Assembly: GCA_014338005.1 (NCBI GenBank) | Contig: QUBZ01000009.1 | Location: 1 to 64,000 of the forward strand | DNA from: Chloroflexota bacterium | GTDB taxonomy: Bacteria; Chloroflexota; Anaerolineae; Aggregatilineales; Phototrophicaceae | Length of the DNA: 64,000 nucleotides | Direction: 5' to 3' | Part shown: positions 1 to 7,123 of the stretch, in pieces | Layout: each line of letters opens with the position of its first letter | How positions within the stretch are numbered: position 1 is the stretch's first letter | The notes under the pieces: model-generated | Told to the model about the DNA's origin: nothing | Database searches by the model: none | Seen by the model: only the letters and a program-made list of their open reading frames with translations | Translations under genes and position numbers: made by a program

Positions 1-54
1 GTTGGGGCGCGGTATTTCGACGGGATCGGGGACGGTTTCGCGGAGGGTGGTCAT
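1..54 (-). CDS. start of a gene, probably sugar ABC transporter permease (partial)
   Basis: An ATG at 54 reading leftward opens a frame that runs off the window edge after 18 codons (MTTLRETVPDPVEIPRPN). GAGG lies about 10 nt upstream. The gene follows a sugar-binding-protein gene on the same strand, separated by a spacer with a stem-loop. That order, and the proline-rich cytoplasmic-looking N-terminus, is what is usual for the first permease of a CUT1-type sugar ABC transporter. The permease call is inference from context only; no membrane segment falls inside the window. Confidence 0.5.
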   Translation of the reverse strand, partial: MTTLRETVPDPVEIPRPN

Positions 55-85
55 AGGGTAACATCCTCGGCTGTGGATATGGTAT

Positions 86-107
86 GGGGCGCAGCACCCT
101 GCGCCCC
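86..107 (-). other. stem-loop in the binding-protein/permease spacer
   Basis: GGGGCGCAG at 86-94 pairs perfectly with CTGCGCCCC at 99-107 across a 4-nt loop. No T-run follows in the transcribed (minus) direction, so it does not look like a full terminator. Stem-loops at this place in ABC operons commonly protect the binding-protein mRNA from 3' decay and lower permease expression. A stem-loop occupies the same place in the second sugar transporter operon of this window (8628-8652). Confidence 0.5.
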
Positions 108-183
108 TCCATGCGAATTCAAAACCGCCAGACGCCCCGGCGGGAACGGTCGCCCACCAGGGATGGGCGGAAAAACCGCCGGC

Positions 184-1506
184 TTACGACGACGCGCGCT
201 GTTCGTCCACGTCCTGCTGGATGCGCTCAATCGCTTCGTCCAGCGTCAGCTCGCCGGTGATGGCCTGCGTCAGCCGCTCGCGGATTCCGATGTTCAGCGC
301 GAAGCTGTTGCGGGCGGTTTGCAGCACCCAGGCGTCATCGGACAGCTTGGGGATTTCCGCCAGGAATACATCCAGCGACTTTTTGGCCGACGGCACGTCG
401 GTCTGGTAGTCTACGCCCTGTTCGGTCAGGGTTTTGTGGTAAGTCAGGAACAGCGCGCGTTCTACGAATTCCTGGTGGACTTCGGCGCTGCTCAGCCATT
501 CCATCAGTTTGGTGACTTCTTCAGGATGGTCGGTGTCTTTGAAGGCCATCAGGGCTGCGCCGCCGGGCATCCCGGTGCTGCCGCCTTCGCCGGACGGGTT
601 CGGGATGGCTTCCCAGTCGAACAGGTCGCCGATGGTGCTGGCGAGCGCGCCGACCTGCCAGCTCCCCGACATGAACAGCACGAGCTGGCCGTTGGTGAAC
701 AGGTCACGCCCGGAGGCGTACTGGCCGCCCGCGCTGACCCACACTTCCGCCGGAGTGAGGCCGTTGGTGTGCCAGTCCAAGATCATCTGCGCCGCTGCCC
801 GGAAGCCGGGGCTGTCGGCGGTGAAAATCACATTACCCTTATCGTCCATAACCGGGTTGCCGTCGGCGTCGCGCTCGAAGAACTTCGCGCCCATGCTCAA
901 CGCCGGCCCCCAGACACGGTGGCCGCTGCGGTCAATCGCAACAGCATAAACCACGTTGTCGGGGCTGCTGACGGCCTCCGCTACCTGCTGGGCGGCGTCC
1001 ACCCATTCTTCCCAGGTCGAGTCCCCGGCAGGGATGTCCACGCCGGCCTGCTCGAACAGGGTGCGGTTGATGAACGGGCCGGTGACGGTGGCCTGCGTCA
1101 TAAAACCATACAGGCCGGTGTCGCTGGCATCGGTACGCATCCAGTTGAGGATGGCCTCCGGCCAGGTGGCGGCCCAGGCTTCGGGGTCGCTCATGTAGGG
1201 CGTCATATCCAGGTAGTACCCTTTGTACCGCGAAACGTCCGTCACGCGCGCCATATCGGGCGCGTTGCCGGTTTCCACCTGCGGCTGGAGGGTTTTGTCG
1301 AGGTCAGGATAAGGGATGGTGTCTACCACGACCTTGACGTTCGGGTTGTCGGCCATATAGCGGTCGAGCAGGTCTTGTAAAACCAGCCCTTCGTTACCAT
1401 CATCATACCAGGCGATACGCAGTTCAACGGTGTCTTGCGCCGCTGCCAGGTTCGCGCCCAGGACGATCAGCGCGATCAGTAGGAAGAACAATCCACGACT
1501 CTTCAT
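184..1506 (-). CDS. sugar ABC transporter substrate-binding protein
   Basis: A 440-aa secreted solute-binding protein of the bacterial extracellular family 1 (sugar) type. A signal peptide occupies about residues 1-24 (charged MKSR, hydrophobic core, AxA before Q). The mature part has the usual features: an N-terminal 'LRIAWYDDGNEG' strand, 'GNAPDMARV' near residue 85, and the 'FTNGQLVLFMSGSWQVG' hinge region. Length is typical. The start has AAGGAG eight nt upstream. It lies 53 nt downstream of a fucose-isomerase-like gene and just before a probable permease, so it likely feeds a sugar to that isomerase. The substrate cannot be read from sequence. Confidence 0.9.
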   Translation of the reverse strand: MKSRGLFFLLIALIVLGANLAAAQDTVELRIAWYDDGNEGLVLQDLLDRYMADNPNVKVVVDTIPYPDLDKTLQPQVETGNAPDMARVTDVSRYKGYYLDMTPYMSDPEAWAATWPEAILNWMRTDASDTGLYGFMTQATVTGPFINRTLFEQAGVDIPAGDSTWEEWVDAAQQVAEAVSSPDNVVYAVAIDRSGHRVWGPALSMGAKFFERDADGNPVMDDKGNVIFTADSPGFRAAAQMILDWHTNGLTPAEVWVSAGGQYASGRDLFTNGQLVLFMSGSWQVGALASTIGDLFDWEAIPNPSGEGGSTGMPGGAALMAFKDTDHPEEVTKLMEWLSSAEVHQEFVERALFLTYHKTLTEQGVDYQTDVPSAKKSLDVFLAEIPKLSDDAWVLQTARNSFALNIGIRERLTQAITGELTLDEAIERIQQDVDEQRASS

Positions 1507-1559
1507 GCAAGTATCTCCTTAATATTCTTAATCGAAATTTTAACCGGGTGCAGATGCGT

Positions 1560-2891
1560 TTACAGCACCAACACAGGTAATTCTAGCATCTTTGCCAGCG
1601 AGTACAAAACGCCGGCATGGTCGCCGTAGGTTAAGGATACGTGATGTTCCAACCCTTCGGTCAGAATCGTATCCAGCACATCCTGGGCAGGACGCTCGAA
1701 ACGCACCACGCCGGTCGTGCCGGAAAACGCGCCCGGCGCACGCTGCACCTCGCCTTCACCGACTACCAGACGCCAGCCGCCTTTCGCCTGGCTCAACCGC
1801 GCCAGGGTAACACGCCCCGGTTTGAGCGTGAACTGGAACAGCAGCGGCAGTTTGCGGTTGGAATGGATGGTCACGCCGGGGCGCGAGGCCGGGTCGGCCA
1901 TCGAAAGCGGCGCCAAACCGCAGTGCCACAGCACCAAGCCGTCGCGTTCGTCGTCCACCGCCACGATGTCGCTGCCGAAGGCCGCTTCGCCGCTGATGGC
2001 TTGCAGCATGACCTGGGTGAGCGTGCCGTTCACGTCCGCCTCGCAAGAACAGGGCGTGCCGTCGTTGCTCATCATGGACATCGCGCCGCAGGCCGCGCAG
2101 CCCAGGTCGGTGAAAAATTCCGGCCAGCAGCGCACCGCCAGTCCGTCCAGCCGCCGGTTTTCCGCCAGGTCGCGCAGCGCCAGGTAAACGCCCAGTGTGC
2201 CGCGCGTCGGCGTGGGGTCGAGGTCGTCCAGGCCGTCCACGCGCACGCGCAGCCCTTCGGCCACTGCTTCGACGGCCTGCGGGTCGGCGGCGCGCGCGGC
2301 TTCAAATACGGTTGGCAGGCCGATCTGCACGACTTCCGCGCCGAACTGCTGCCGGATGGCCGCCTCATCGAACAGGCAGGTTTCAAACCCGGCGGGGTTT
2401 TCCCCCACACGGCCAATGCGCGCGGCTTTCAAAATACGGCGGGCGCGCCCCGCGCGGGCGAGCGTTCCGGCCAGCGCCGGCGCGCGGTCGTCGTCCGGGG
2501 CGGCGTACAGGTACTCATAGGTCAGGCCGGCGCGCGTCAGGGCGTGGGCGGCCAGGTTGATGCCGCACAGCGAATTCAGCCGCAGCCGCCCGCCCAGGCG
2601 TTCTTCCGGCACGGCCCACAGCAGCAGCGGCGCGTCCACCGCCTGCGCCAGCGCCATAACCATGCCGCTGTCGGCGAAGGTGGCCTGCAAAACCACCACC
2701 AGATCGGGCGGGGCGGCGGCCAGCGTGCGGATGGCGTCCGAGGCTTCATCCGGCGCTGTCACCGGCGCGTCCGGCCCGACCAGCGTAAAACCTGCCGCTT
2801 CCAACCGGGCGCGCGCATCCCGTATCACCTGTTCGGCCAGCGCCATATCAAACGTCGTGCGGGCGATGGGGAAAAAACCGAGAAGGTTCAT
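1560..2891 (-). CDS. L-fucose/L-arabinose isomerase family protein
   Basis: A 443-aa protein resembling the L-fucose/L-arabinose isomerase fold family. The N-terminal half is alpha/beta ('LLGFFPIARTTFD', 'DLVVVLQATFADSGM', 'LLLWAVPEERLGGRLRLNS'). The C-terminal part has a conserved Glu/Asp and Cys region ('AVRCWPEFFTDLGCAACG', 'CSCEADVNGTLTQVML') and a late His pair ('EGLEHHVSLTYGDHAG'). Enzymes of this family interconvert aldoses and ketoses using a divalent metal, and some act on sulfoquinovose or other deoxy sugars, so the substrate is open. It is the first gene of a probable operon with the sugar-binding protein. A degenerate repeat (2899-2929), rather than an SD, precedes the ATG. Confidence 0.75.
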   Translation of the reverse strand: MNLLGFFPIARTTFDMALAEQVIRDARARLEAAGFTLVGPDAPVTAPDEASDAIRTLAAAPPDLVVVLQATFADSGMVMALAQAVDAPLLLWAVPEERLGGRLRLNSLCGINLAAHALTRAGLTYEYLYAAPDDDRAPALAGTLARAGRARRILKAARIGRVGENPAGFETCLFDEAAIRQQFGAEVVQIGLPTVFEAARAADPQAVEAVAEGLRVRVDGLDDLDPTPTRGTLGVYLALRDLAENRRLDGLAVRCWPEFFTDLGCAACGAMSMMSNDGTPCSCEADVNGTLTQVMLQAISGEAAFGSDIVAVDDERDGLVLWHCGLAPLSMADPASRPGVTIHSNRKLPLLFQFTLKPGRVTLARLSQAKGGWRLVVGEGEVQRAPGAFSGTTGVVRFERPAQDVLDTILTEGLEHHVSLTYGDHAGVLYSLAKMLELPVLVL

Positions 2892-2898
2892 CTTAAAA

Positions 2899-2929
2899 GT
2901 TCCGAGTGATGAGTGCCGAGTTCCGAGTT
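2899..2929 (-). repeat. degenerate AACTCGGAACT repeat 5' of a start codon
   Basis: Read on the minus strand, AACTCGGAACT, CGGCACTCAT and CACTCGGAACT follow each other and end 7 nt before the ATG of the isomerase-like gene at 2891. The same words in the same orientation precede the starts at 45271 and 49747. No purine-rich SD is visible between the repeat and the ATG. Confidence 0.7.
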
Positions 2930-2956
2930 AAAGACCGGACGGTCGTGCGTCTGGCA

Positions 2957-2986
2957 GGGGTGGGTTTTTAAACCCGCCCCTTTTTT
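2957..2986 (+). terminator. intrinsic terminator, plus-oriented, between two minus-strand genes
   Basis: GGGGTGGGTTT (2957-2967) pairs with AAACCCGCCCC (2970-2980) with one G-U wobble, then six T follow on the plus strand (2981-2986). The orientation would stop plus-strand (antisense) transcription, although both neighbours are on the minus strand. The hairpin belongs to a GGGGCGGG/CCCGCCCC palindrome type seen elsewhere in the window. Confidence 0.55.
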
Positions 2987-3011
2987 CTCACAATTCGCCC
3001 CAGGGAAAATT

Positions 3012-4373
3012 TTACACCTGCGGCAGCGCGGCCATCGCCCGCTCGATTTCCGCTTCGGGATACTCATAATCGGTAAGCTGCCCGGACAGGAAGGTATCGT
3101 AGGCCGACATATCAAAGTGGCCGTGACCGCACAGGTTAAACAGGATGACGCGCTTTTCGCCGGCGGCTTTGGCCTCCAGCGCCTCCTGGATGGTGGCGGC
3201 GATGGCGTGCGACGGCTCCGGCGCGGGGACAATGCCTTCGGCGCGCATGAACTGAATAGCCGCGTGGAAGGTTTCGGTCTGCGGGACGGCGCGCGCTTCG
3301 ATGATGCCCTGGTCGTACAGCTCGCAGATGATACTCGCCATGCCATGATACCGCAGCCCGCCGGCGTGCAGCGGCGCCGGCACGAAATCGTGGCCGAGGG
3401 TGTACATCTTCACCATCGGGGCCAGGCCGACCGTATCGCCAAAGTCGTAGGCGTATCTGCCCCTGGTCAGGCTGGGGCAGGCCGATGGTTCAACCGCCAC
3501 GATACGCACGTTTTTACCTTCGACCAGCTTTTCCCGCACGAAGGGCAGGCCGATCCCGGCGAAGTTGCTGCCGCCGCCGACACAGCCCACCACCACGTCC
3601 GGGTATTCGCCGGCGATTTCCATCTGTTTGATGGCTTCCTGGCCGATGACCGTCTGGTGCATCAGGACGTGATTCAGCACCGAGCCGAGGGCATATTTGT
3701 ATTTGCCGCCGCTGGTGGCCGCCGCCTCGACCGCCTCGCTGATGGCGATGCCGAGCGAGCCGGTGCTGTCCGGGTCTTTCGCCAGGATGCCCCGCCCGGC
3801 GTTCGTCCGGTCGCTGGGGCTGGCGTACACCTGCGCGCCGAAGCTCATCATCATCGAGCGGCGGTAGGGTTTCTGCTGGTAGCTGACCTTGACCATGTAG
3901 ACAACACATTCCATGCCGAAGAAGTTGCAGGCCTGCGCCAGCGCCGTCCCCCACTGTCCTGCGCCGGTTTCGGTAGTCAGCCCGATGACACCTTCCTGCT
4001 TGTTGTAATAGGCCTGCGGCGCGGCGGTGTTCAGTTTGTGGCTGCCGCTGGGCGACACGCCTTCATATTTGTAGTAGATGTGCGCCGGGGTATCCAACAT
4101 TTTTTCCAGCCGCCGGGCGCGCAGCAGCGGCGTGGGCCGCCACAGCCTGTAGATGTCGCGCACCTCCTCCGGGATTTCGATATAACGCTCCTGGCTGACC
4201 TCCTGCAAAATCAGCCCCATCGGGAACAGCGGCGCCAGGTCATCCGGCCCGACCGGCTGTTTAGTGCCGGGGTGCAGCACCGGCGGCAACGGGCGCGGTA
4301 AATCCGCCTGGACGTTGTACCAGGCCGGCGGCATTTCGGACTGTGGCAGGTCGAAGCGAATGGAATCGGTCAT
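3012..4373 (-). CDS. trpB2: TrpB-like PLP enzyme, tryptophan synthase beta chain type 2 (TrpB2)
   Basis: A 453-aa PLP-dependent beta-family enzyme. The '[10 protein letters not shown]' motif places the Schiff-base lysine at K113, and '[12 protein letters not shown]' and the glycine-rich phosphate loop '[11 protein letters not shown]' follow. The long N-terminal extension (about 60 residues before '[10 protein letters not shown]') and the 450-aa length are marks of TrpB2 rather than the 400-aa TrpB1. TrpB2 makes tryptophan from serine and indole, and is often not paired with TrpA. No trpA or other trp gene is nearby. The ATG has a strong AAGGAG eight nt upstream. Transcription is leftward; the nearest upstream gene (rsgA) ends in a terminator, so trpB2 probably has its own promoter in 4374-4530. 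Confidence 0.92.
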   Translation of the reverse strand: MTDSIRFDLPQSEMPPAWYNVQADLPRPLPPVLHPGTKQPVGPDDLAPLFPMGLILQEVSQERYIEIPEEVRDIYRLWRPTPLLRARRLEKMLDTPAHIYYKYEGVSPSGSHKLNTAAPQAYYNKQEGVIGLTTETGAGQWGTALAQACNFFGMECVVYMVKVSYQQKPYRRSMMMSFGAQVYASPSDRTNAGRGILAKDPDSTGSLGIAISEAVEAAATSGGKYKYALGSVLNHVLMHQTVIGQEAIKQMEIAGEYPDVVVGCVGGGSNFAGIGLPFVREKLVEGKNVRIVAVEPSACPSLTRGRYAYDFGDTVGLAPMVKMYTLGHDFVPAPLHAGGLRYHGMASIICELYDQGIIEARAVPQTETFHAAIQFMRAEGIVPAPEPSHAIAATIQEALEAKAAGEKRVILFNLCGHGHFDMSAYDTFLSGQLTDYEYPEAEIERAMAALPQV

Positions 4374-4533
4374 GCGAACATCTCCTTGAAAAGGTTATAC
4401 CCTGAAGGACACAGCGCAGCGTCCCGGCAGAAACCAGTTCGATTGAATGGATAATTAAAGTGCTGAAATATTGCTTATTGGCGGCATAGTGTAGCGGGTT
4501 TGCGCCAGCCGCGCCAGAAAAGACCATACGCGG

Positions 4534-4573
4534 AAAAAACGATGAAGGCCCGTTCGGGGGCGAGGGCCTTCAT
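4534..4573 (-). terminator. intrinsic terminator of rsgA
   Basis: A perfect 10-bp stem (ATGAAGGCCC at 4542-4551 with GGGCCTTCAT at 4564-4573) is followed on the minus strand by CG and six T (4539-4534). It sits 31 nt past the rsgA stop codon. Confidence 0.85.
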
Positions 4574-4604
4574 GCGTGGTTTCGTCGTTGACAAAAGCGA
4601 CCTG

Positions 4605-5570
4605 TCAGGTAATGGCATAGGCATCTTCCAGTTCCATTCGCAGGCTCAGGTAGCTGAGATAGCGGCTTTCCGCAATCTCGCCCTTTTCGGCGGCTTCGGC
4701 CACCGCGCAGCCCGGCTCGTCGAAGTGGGCGCAGTCGTTGAATTTGCAGGCGCTCACCAGCGGCGCGATCTCCCGGAAGTACCCGTCCAGCTCCTCCGGC
4801 TCAATGTCCCACAGCGCCAGCGTTTTGAGGCCGGGTGTGTCGGCCAGGTAGCCGCCGATTTCCAGCTTCACCAGGGCGCTGTCGCGGGTGGTGTGAATGC
4901 CTTCGGCGCGGCGGCTCACTTCCTTAACGACACGCCCCAAGCCTGGCTGGATAACATTAAGCAGGCTGGTTTTGCCCACCCCCGACGGCCCGGTGAAAAC
5001 CGACAGATGCCCGCGCAGCACCTCGCGCAGTTCGTCTATGCCGGTTTTTTCCCGCGCGCTGGTGTACAGGATGCGGTAGCCGATTTTTTCGTAAGGGGCG
5101 AACAACTTCCGAATGGCAGCCGGTTCTTGCAGGTCAATTTTGTTGACGACGATCATCAGCGCGCCGATGCCCGATTTTTCGCCCGCCACCAGAAAGCGGT
5201 CGAGCATCTTAAAATTCGGGGAGGGCTGCGCCGCCGCGAATACAAACAACGCCTGGTCGGCATTGGCGACGATGACCTGCTCGCGGTCGGGCTGCCCTTC
5301 GCCCCGGCGGCCTTCGGTGCGGACGGCGCGCGAAAGCACGCTGGTGCGCGGATGCACCTCCTCAATAGCGCCGGTTCCATCCGGCAGGATGCTGATTTTC
5401 ACCCGGTCGCCGACGGCGGCGATGTCTGACGACCGGGCTTCTTCCATTAAACGACCCCTTAGCCGGCACGTCACGATCTGCCCGCCGGCGACTTCCACAT
5501 TAAAGAAGCCGCTCTGATCGCTGACGACCAGACCTTCCAATAACGCTGCTACCGCTTCGCCTTCACCCAA
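4605..5570 (-). CDS. rsgA: ribosome small subunit-dependent GTPase A
   Basis: A 321-aa circularly permuted GTPase that acts late in 30S subunit maturation. Domains in order: N-terminal OB fold (about 10-75), permuted GTPase with G4 'VVNKIDL', G5 'TSAREKTG', G1 'GPSGVGKTSLLN' and G3 'DTPGLK', and a C-terminal zinc knuckle 'ACKFNDCAHFDEPGC'. All parts are present and the length is normal. The start is TTG, supported by AGGAGG six nt upstream. It diverges from the DsbA-like gene and ends in its own terminator, so it is probably monocistronic. Confidence 0.96.
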   Translation of the reverse strand: MGEGEAVAALLEGLVVSDQSGFFNVEVAGGQIVTCRLRGRLMEEARSSDIAAVGDRVKISILPDGTGAIEEVHPRTSVLSRAVRTEGRRGEGQPDREQVIVANADQALFVFAAAQPSPNFKMLDRFLVAGEKSGIGALMIVVNKIDLQEPAAIRKLFAPYEKIGYRILYTSAREKTGIDELREVLRGHLSVFTGPSGVGKTSLLNVIQPGLGRVVKEVSRRAEGIHTTRDSALVKLEIGGYLADTPGLKTLALWDIEPEELDGYFREIAPLVSACKFNDCAHFDEPGCAVAEAAEKGEIAESRYLSYLSLRMELEDAYAIT

Positions 5571-5596
5571 ACAAGACCTCCTGGCAAGCTCTAATG

Positions 5597-5658
5597 TTTT
5601 CGATTCAATTGATGGTGTAACATAAGACTGCTATGCCGCATCTATATTGTATCGAAAA
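5597..5658. promoter_or_regulatory. inverted repeat in the rsgA/dsbA-like divergent spacer
   Basis: TTTTCGATTCAAT (5597-5609) and ATTGTATCGAAAA (5646-5658) are inverted copies matching at 12 of 13 positions, 36 bp apart, in an AT-rich spacer between divergent genes. They could be paired operators or a looped structure. No regulator can be named. Confidence 0.35.
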
Positions 5659-5729
5659 TCTATTCTTTTTGCGCCTGCCCTGCTGGTGTAAACTAGAGGG
5701 GTAGTTGAAGATGATTGGACGAGGTGATC

Positions 5730-6584
5730 GTGGAAAACGAAATTAAAACGATGCAGACGACCGACCCCCTGGCCGATTCTGCTCCCACAGACGGCGAAAA
5801 AGCGCGCACCGAGCCGCCTCCGGTGCTGGTTATCCCCCGCGTGGTTTTTAACTACGTGGTGATCGCCATCACGTTTTTCATCCTGGGCGCGGTGGTCAGC
5901 GCCGCCGGGTCGAATGCCCTGTTTAACGCCAACAGTGCGGAAAACCGCCGCCTGATTGATGAAGCGGTGAGCGCCGCCGTCGCCGCCGCCGGCAGCAGCA
6001 GCGCCAATACTGCCAGCACCGAGCCAGACCCCAACCGAGTTTATGATGTCAGCGCCGATGATGACCCCTTCATCGGCCCCGCGGACGCCCAGGTAGTGAT
6101 GATCGAATTCAGCGATTTTAACTGCGGTTACTGCGGGCGTTTCGCCCGCGAGACGCTTAACCCCCTCATGGAAGCCTACAAAGATCGGGTCAAGTTCGTC
6201 TACCGCGATTATCCGATTCTGGCGCAGTCCTCGCTCGATGCGGCCCTGGCGGCGCAGTGTGCCTTTGAACAGGGCAACTTCTGGGATTATCACAACGCGC
6301 TGTTCAACAACCAGGGGTCTTTTGGTCGTGACCTGTACCTGCAGCTGGCGCAGGAGATGGCATTTGATGTGGAGAGCTTCACTACCTGCCTGGACGACCA
6401 GCAGTACCTCAACGAAATCGCCGCCGATTTTAACGTCGCGCGCGGCTTCGGCCTTCGCGGCACGCCCAGCTTTTTCATCAACGGGCGTTTCATCAGCGGC
6501 GCACAGCCCTACCAGGTCTTCGCCGGTATGCTGGATGAGGAACTGGCGAAAGTCGCTAACCCCGCCAGCGATACCTCATCGTGA
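5730..6584 (+). CDS. membrane-anchored DsbA-family thiol-disulfide oxidoreductase
   Basis: About 284 aa. A cytoplasmic N-terminus of about 45 residues is followed by one membrane segment ('NYVVIAITFFILGAVVSAAG'), then an Ala/Ser-rich linker and an extracytoplasmic thioredoxin-fold domain with the redox motif CGYC in 'FSDFNCGYCGRFARETL'. The helical insert ('AALAAQCAFEQGNFWDYH') and cis-Pro region ('RGTPSFFING') are those of DsbA/BdbD-like proteins that form or shuffle disulfides outside the membrane. The GTG at 5730 is chosen because GAGGTGATC, a perfect anti-SD complement, abuts it; a TTG at 5715 is possible. The stop codon lies inside the GTGACGTACTCCCC sequence of an IS-end-like motif, so the last residues may not be original. 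Confidence 0.85.
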   Translation: MENEIKTMQTTDPLADSAPTDGEKARTEPPPVLVIPRVVFNYVVIAITFFILGAVVSAAGSNALFNANSAENRRLIDEAVSAAVAAAGSSSANTASTEPDPNRVYDVSADDDPFIGPADAQVVMIEFSDFNCGYCGRFARETLNPLMEAYKDRVKFVYRDYPILAQSSLDAALAAQCAFEQGNFWDYHNALFNNQGSFGRDLYLQLAQEMAFDVESFTTCLDDQQYLNEIAADFNVARGFGLRGTPSFFINGRFISGAQPYQVFAGMLDEELAKVANPASDTSS

Positions 6585-6611
6585 CGTACTCCCCATACCT
6601 AAAGGTAGGGG
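6582..6611 (+). mobile_element. solo IS200/IS605-like end (relic)
   Basis: TGACGTACTCCCC is followed by a hairpin with stem CCCC-TACC (6591-6599, one bulged A) and GGTAGGGG (6604-6611), then CTTCTACC. This layout resembles the subterminal right-end hairpin of TnpB-bearing IS200/IS605 elements as I know them. No transposase or TnpB frame is present, so it would be a relic or a non-autonomous remnant. The motif supplies the stop codon of the upstream gene. Confidence 0.4.
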
Positions 6612-6628
6612 CTTCTACCGACTGAGAC

Positions 6629-6660
6629 AGTATGAGGCGGCGCACAGCCTCATACTCTTT
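6629..6660 (+). terminator. perfect 10-bp stem-loop, possible terminator of the DsbA-like gene
   Basis: AGTATGAGGC (6629-6638) pairs fully with GCCTCATACT (6647-6656) across an 8-nt loop, then CTTT follows. The T-run is short, so termination may be partial. It could also be an inner hairpin of the IS-like remnant next to it. Confidence 0.45.
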
Positions 6661-6850
6661 AATATCCTACACCTTTCAGTATCCTCCACGGACCGAAGCA
6701 AGGTGCGCCTTATATCCCCAAAGTGCTTTCAAAATCCTCCACCTTCAATATCATCCACCTTTCAATATCCTCTACGGATCGAAACAAATTGTAGCCGAGT
6801 TTCAACACTCAACATTCTCCAATTTCAAAATCCTCCACGGATCGAAGTGG
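6661..6850. repeat. degenerate two-word repeat array
   Basis: A short word (about AATATCCTCCACCTTTC; 6661-6677, 6731-6746, 6747-6763, diverged 6811-6826) alternates with a longer word (AATATCCTCCACGGATCGAA type; 6678-6700, 6764-6786, 6827-6850). The order is short-long, short-short-long, short-long. The AT-rich composition is unlike flanking genes. The rest of the spacer, 6851-7123, holds a small ACAGC/GCTGT hairpin around a T-run near 6873-6888 and nothing else I can identify. Confidence 0.65.
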
Positions 6851-7123
6851 CCGATTAATTGGGCGTTCTACACAGCTTTTTTGCTGTATACTTGGGATGT
6901 GTTGAGCGAGCGAATATCGCGCCAGCACAGTCAAAATCGGGCAAGACGCGCCCGTGTCGCGTAAACGCAGCTCCGCTGCCTCAACCGAATGGGCGAGGTA
7001 AGGGCAAACATGCGGCAGAATCTACACGGATTTATCCGCAGTAGAGCGTCACTCTGATGATGCCGGTATTTTTCGCGCATCGTTAACCATTTACTATACC
7101 TATTACTTTAAGGAGCAGAAACG

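Noticed and set aside
73-1380. 435-codon plus-strand open frame opposite the sugar-binding-protein gene
   Set aside because: It is the GC-rich antisense shadow of a clear family protein; no SD, no recognisable domain, and low-complexity His/Gly/Arg composition.
1641-2909. 422-codon plus-strand frame opposite the isomerase-like gene
   Set aside because: Antisense shadow with no domain features, while the minus frame has a clear family match.
4374-4530. T-box or tryptophan-responsive leader before trpB2
   Set aside because: No T-box sequence, no terminator/antiterminator pair and no Trp-rich leader peptide could be found.
5631-6293. 220-codon minus-strand frame opposite the DsbA-like gene
   Set aside because: No SD or domain; the plus frame has a thioredoxin fold with CGYC and a perfect anti-SD match.
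6632-7044. Small plus-strand frames in the spacer before the second sugar operon
   Set aside because: They cross the degenerate repeat array, have no SD, and show no domain or codon bias.
6851-7123. Riboswitch or small RNA before the second sugar operon
   Set aside because: Some short hairpins exist, but no known riboswitch core and no clear terminator; nothing supports a named RNA.
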